Position numbers and translations under genes: made by a program. Positions 6,750-6,917 of a stretch of 6,917 nt of DNA are shown here, piece by piece. Location of the stretch: contig DASYSA010000731.1 in the NCBI GenBank assembly GCA_036003885.1, positions 1 to 6,917 on the forward strand. Direction: 5' to 3'. The number at the start of each line of letters is the position of its first letter. Position 1 is the first letter of the stretch. The notes beneath the pieces are model-generated. The model worked only from the letters and a program-made list of their open reading frames with translations. It had not been told where the DNA came from and did not search any database. Source of the stretch: DASYSA01 sp036003885. Its GTDB lineage: Bacteria > Acidobacteriota > Blastocatellia > UBA7656.

Positions 6750-6765
6750 GGACACGGACGGACAC
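6750..6765 (+). repeat. GGACAC repeat pair 1, candidate integrase arm site
   Basis: GGACAC occurs at 6750-6755 and again at 6760-6765, a 10-base period of about one DNA turn. A second pair with the same spacing lies 62 bases on, next to the right tRNA fragment. Pairs of short direct repeats flanking an att core are the usual look of arm-type sites for tyrosine recombinases. The role is inferred; no integrase is in the window. Confidence 0.4.
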
Positions 6766-6811
6766 CAACAAGCGGCAATTTGAGTTCAGGCGGGCATCTG
6801 CGGAGCCGCCG

Positions 6812-6827
6812 GGACACTAGAGGACAC
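6812..6827 (+). repeat. GGACAC repeat pair 2, candidate integrase arm site
   Basis: GGACAC at 6812-6817 and 6822-6827, again 10 bases apart, ends 13 bases before the right 45-base repeat. Both pairs share AGAGGACAC (6747-6755, 6819-6827). Elsewhere in the window I find only one copy of the motif (reverse strand, about 705-710). Confidence 0.4.
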
Positions 6828-6835
6828 ACAACCAA

Positions 6836-6885
6836 CACGGTTCGGGACCGTGAGGCCCCGGGTTCAAATCCCGGGCCCCCGACCA
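6836..6885 (+). repeat. Right direct repeat: tRNA-Pro(CGG) fragment, candidate att site
   Basis: Positions 6841-6885 repeat the left copy base for base over 45 bases, from the anticodon loop to CCA. Here the five bases before it, CACGG (6836-6840), pair perfectly with CCGTG (6851-6855 region minus the loop, i.e. directly after TTCGGGA), so the whole anticodon arm is intact. Further upstream there is no D arm and no 5' acceptor strand (CGGGGGC would be expected), so it is a 3' fragment and not a working tRNA gene. This is what the distal attachment site of a tRNA-integrated element looks like. No promoter or leader is needed or seen. Confidence 0.8.
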
Positions 6886-6917
6886 GTTTGAATTCAGAGC
6901 CGTATGCGAGGCCGCTT

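Larger units (their letters stand above)
6365..6835. other. Accessory stretch without an intact gene
   Basis: These roughly 470 bases between the glycosidase and the right tRNA fragment hold no gene I can name. There is a possibly broken small frame (6423-6680), a tandem 11-base duplication (6702-6723) and paired GGACAC repeats (6750-6765, 6812-6827). The 10-mer ACGGACGGAC occurs twice (6367-6376, 6754-6763). A 5-bp GC hairpin GCGCG/CGCGC (6444-6448/6456-6460) has no T tract. Frames on the minus strand have unnatural Arg/Pro/Ser-rich composition and look like noise. Confidence 0.45.
4..6885. mobile_element. Putative integrated island bounded by tRNA-Pro-derived direct repeats
   Basis: A 45-base perfect direct repeat, equal to the 3' half of a proline tRNA, stands at each end of a segment carrying one regulator, three transporter genes, an ATPase remnant and a GH4 glycosidase. 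Tyrosine recombinases of genomic islands commonly use tRNA 3' ends as attachment sites and leave this kind of direct repeat; that is established knowledge. That this segment moved as a unit is inference. No integrase, excisionase, relaxase or transposase is visible, so it could be cargo of a larger island, a decayed island, or one unit in a tandem array. Paired GGACAC repeats next to the right copy could be integrase arm sites, and two broken reading frames fit an accessory region. Confidence 0.5.

Noticed and set aside
6520..6838. Minus-strand frames between glycosidase and right repeat
   Set aside because: Arg/Pro/Ser-rich translations with no motif, overlapping the repeat-bearing junction; most likely chance open frames in GC-rich DNA.
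6841..6885. A functional tRNA-Pro gene at the right end
   Set aside because: The D arm and 5' acceptor strand expected upstream of 6836 are absent; only the anticodon arm onward is present.
1..6917. CRISPR array, transposon ends or toxin-antitoxin pair
   Set aside because: No regularly spaced repeats with spacers, no terminal inverted repeats with a transposase, and no small gene pair of that kind could be found.

Overview
The window is GC-rich by eye and carries one complete sugar-use cluster lying between two copies of a tRNA fragment. The organism is probably a Gram-positive-type bacterium, with Actinomycetota or Chloroflexota as the best guess. Reasons are the high GC, a lipoprotein-type solute-binding protein with a Cys after its signal peptide, strong GGAGG ribosome sites, and a CUT1-type sugar ABC importer with no intact ATPase gene beside it (such importers often share one ATPase encoded elsewhere). 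The phylum call is inference only.

Layout. Positions 4-48 and 6841-6885 are identical 45-base direct repeats. Each matches the 3' half of a proline tRNA (anticodon CGG): anticodon loop, 3' anticodon stem, variable loop, T arm, 3' acceptor strand, discriminator A and CCA. Between them lie: a leftward MelR-like AraC-family regulator (218-1123); a divergent intergenic region with several inverted repeats (1124-1418); a rightward operon of sugar-binding lipoprotein (1419-2723), first permease (2741-3754) and second permease (3751-4677), all AglE/AglF/AglG-like; a decayed start of an ABC ATPase gene (4685-4987); a GH4 alpha-galactosidase of the MelA type (5048-6364); then about 475 bases without a convincing gene, holding a possibly broken small reading frame and paired GGACAC repeats just before the right tRNA fragment.

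How the genes fit together. The binding protein and two permeases would import an alpha-linked oligosaccharide. The GH4 enzyme, with the CHSV motif of alpha-galactosidases, would split it in the cytoplasm. The MelR-like regulator, divergent from the operon, is the obvious candidate activator. The likely substrate class is alpha-galactosides such as melibiose or raffinose. ATP hydrolysis must come from an ATPase encoded elsewhere, because the local ATPase gene survives only as a remnant.

Mobile context. Two tRNA 3'-end repeats around a metabolic cluster are what site-specific integration at a tRNA gene leaves behind (attL/attR). No integrase, excisionase or transposase is visible, and neither copy shows a full tRNA in this window. 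The cluster therefore looks like a cargo segment, a decayed island or one unit of a tandem array, not a self-sufficient element. I do not see a wholly new type of system. The noteworthy points are the island-like packaging of a mel/agl hybrid cluster, the lost ATPase, and the candidate integrase arm sites.
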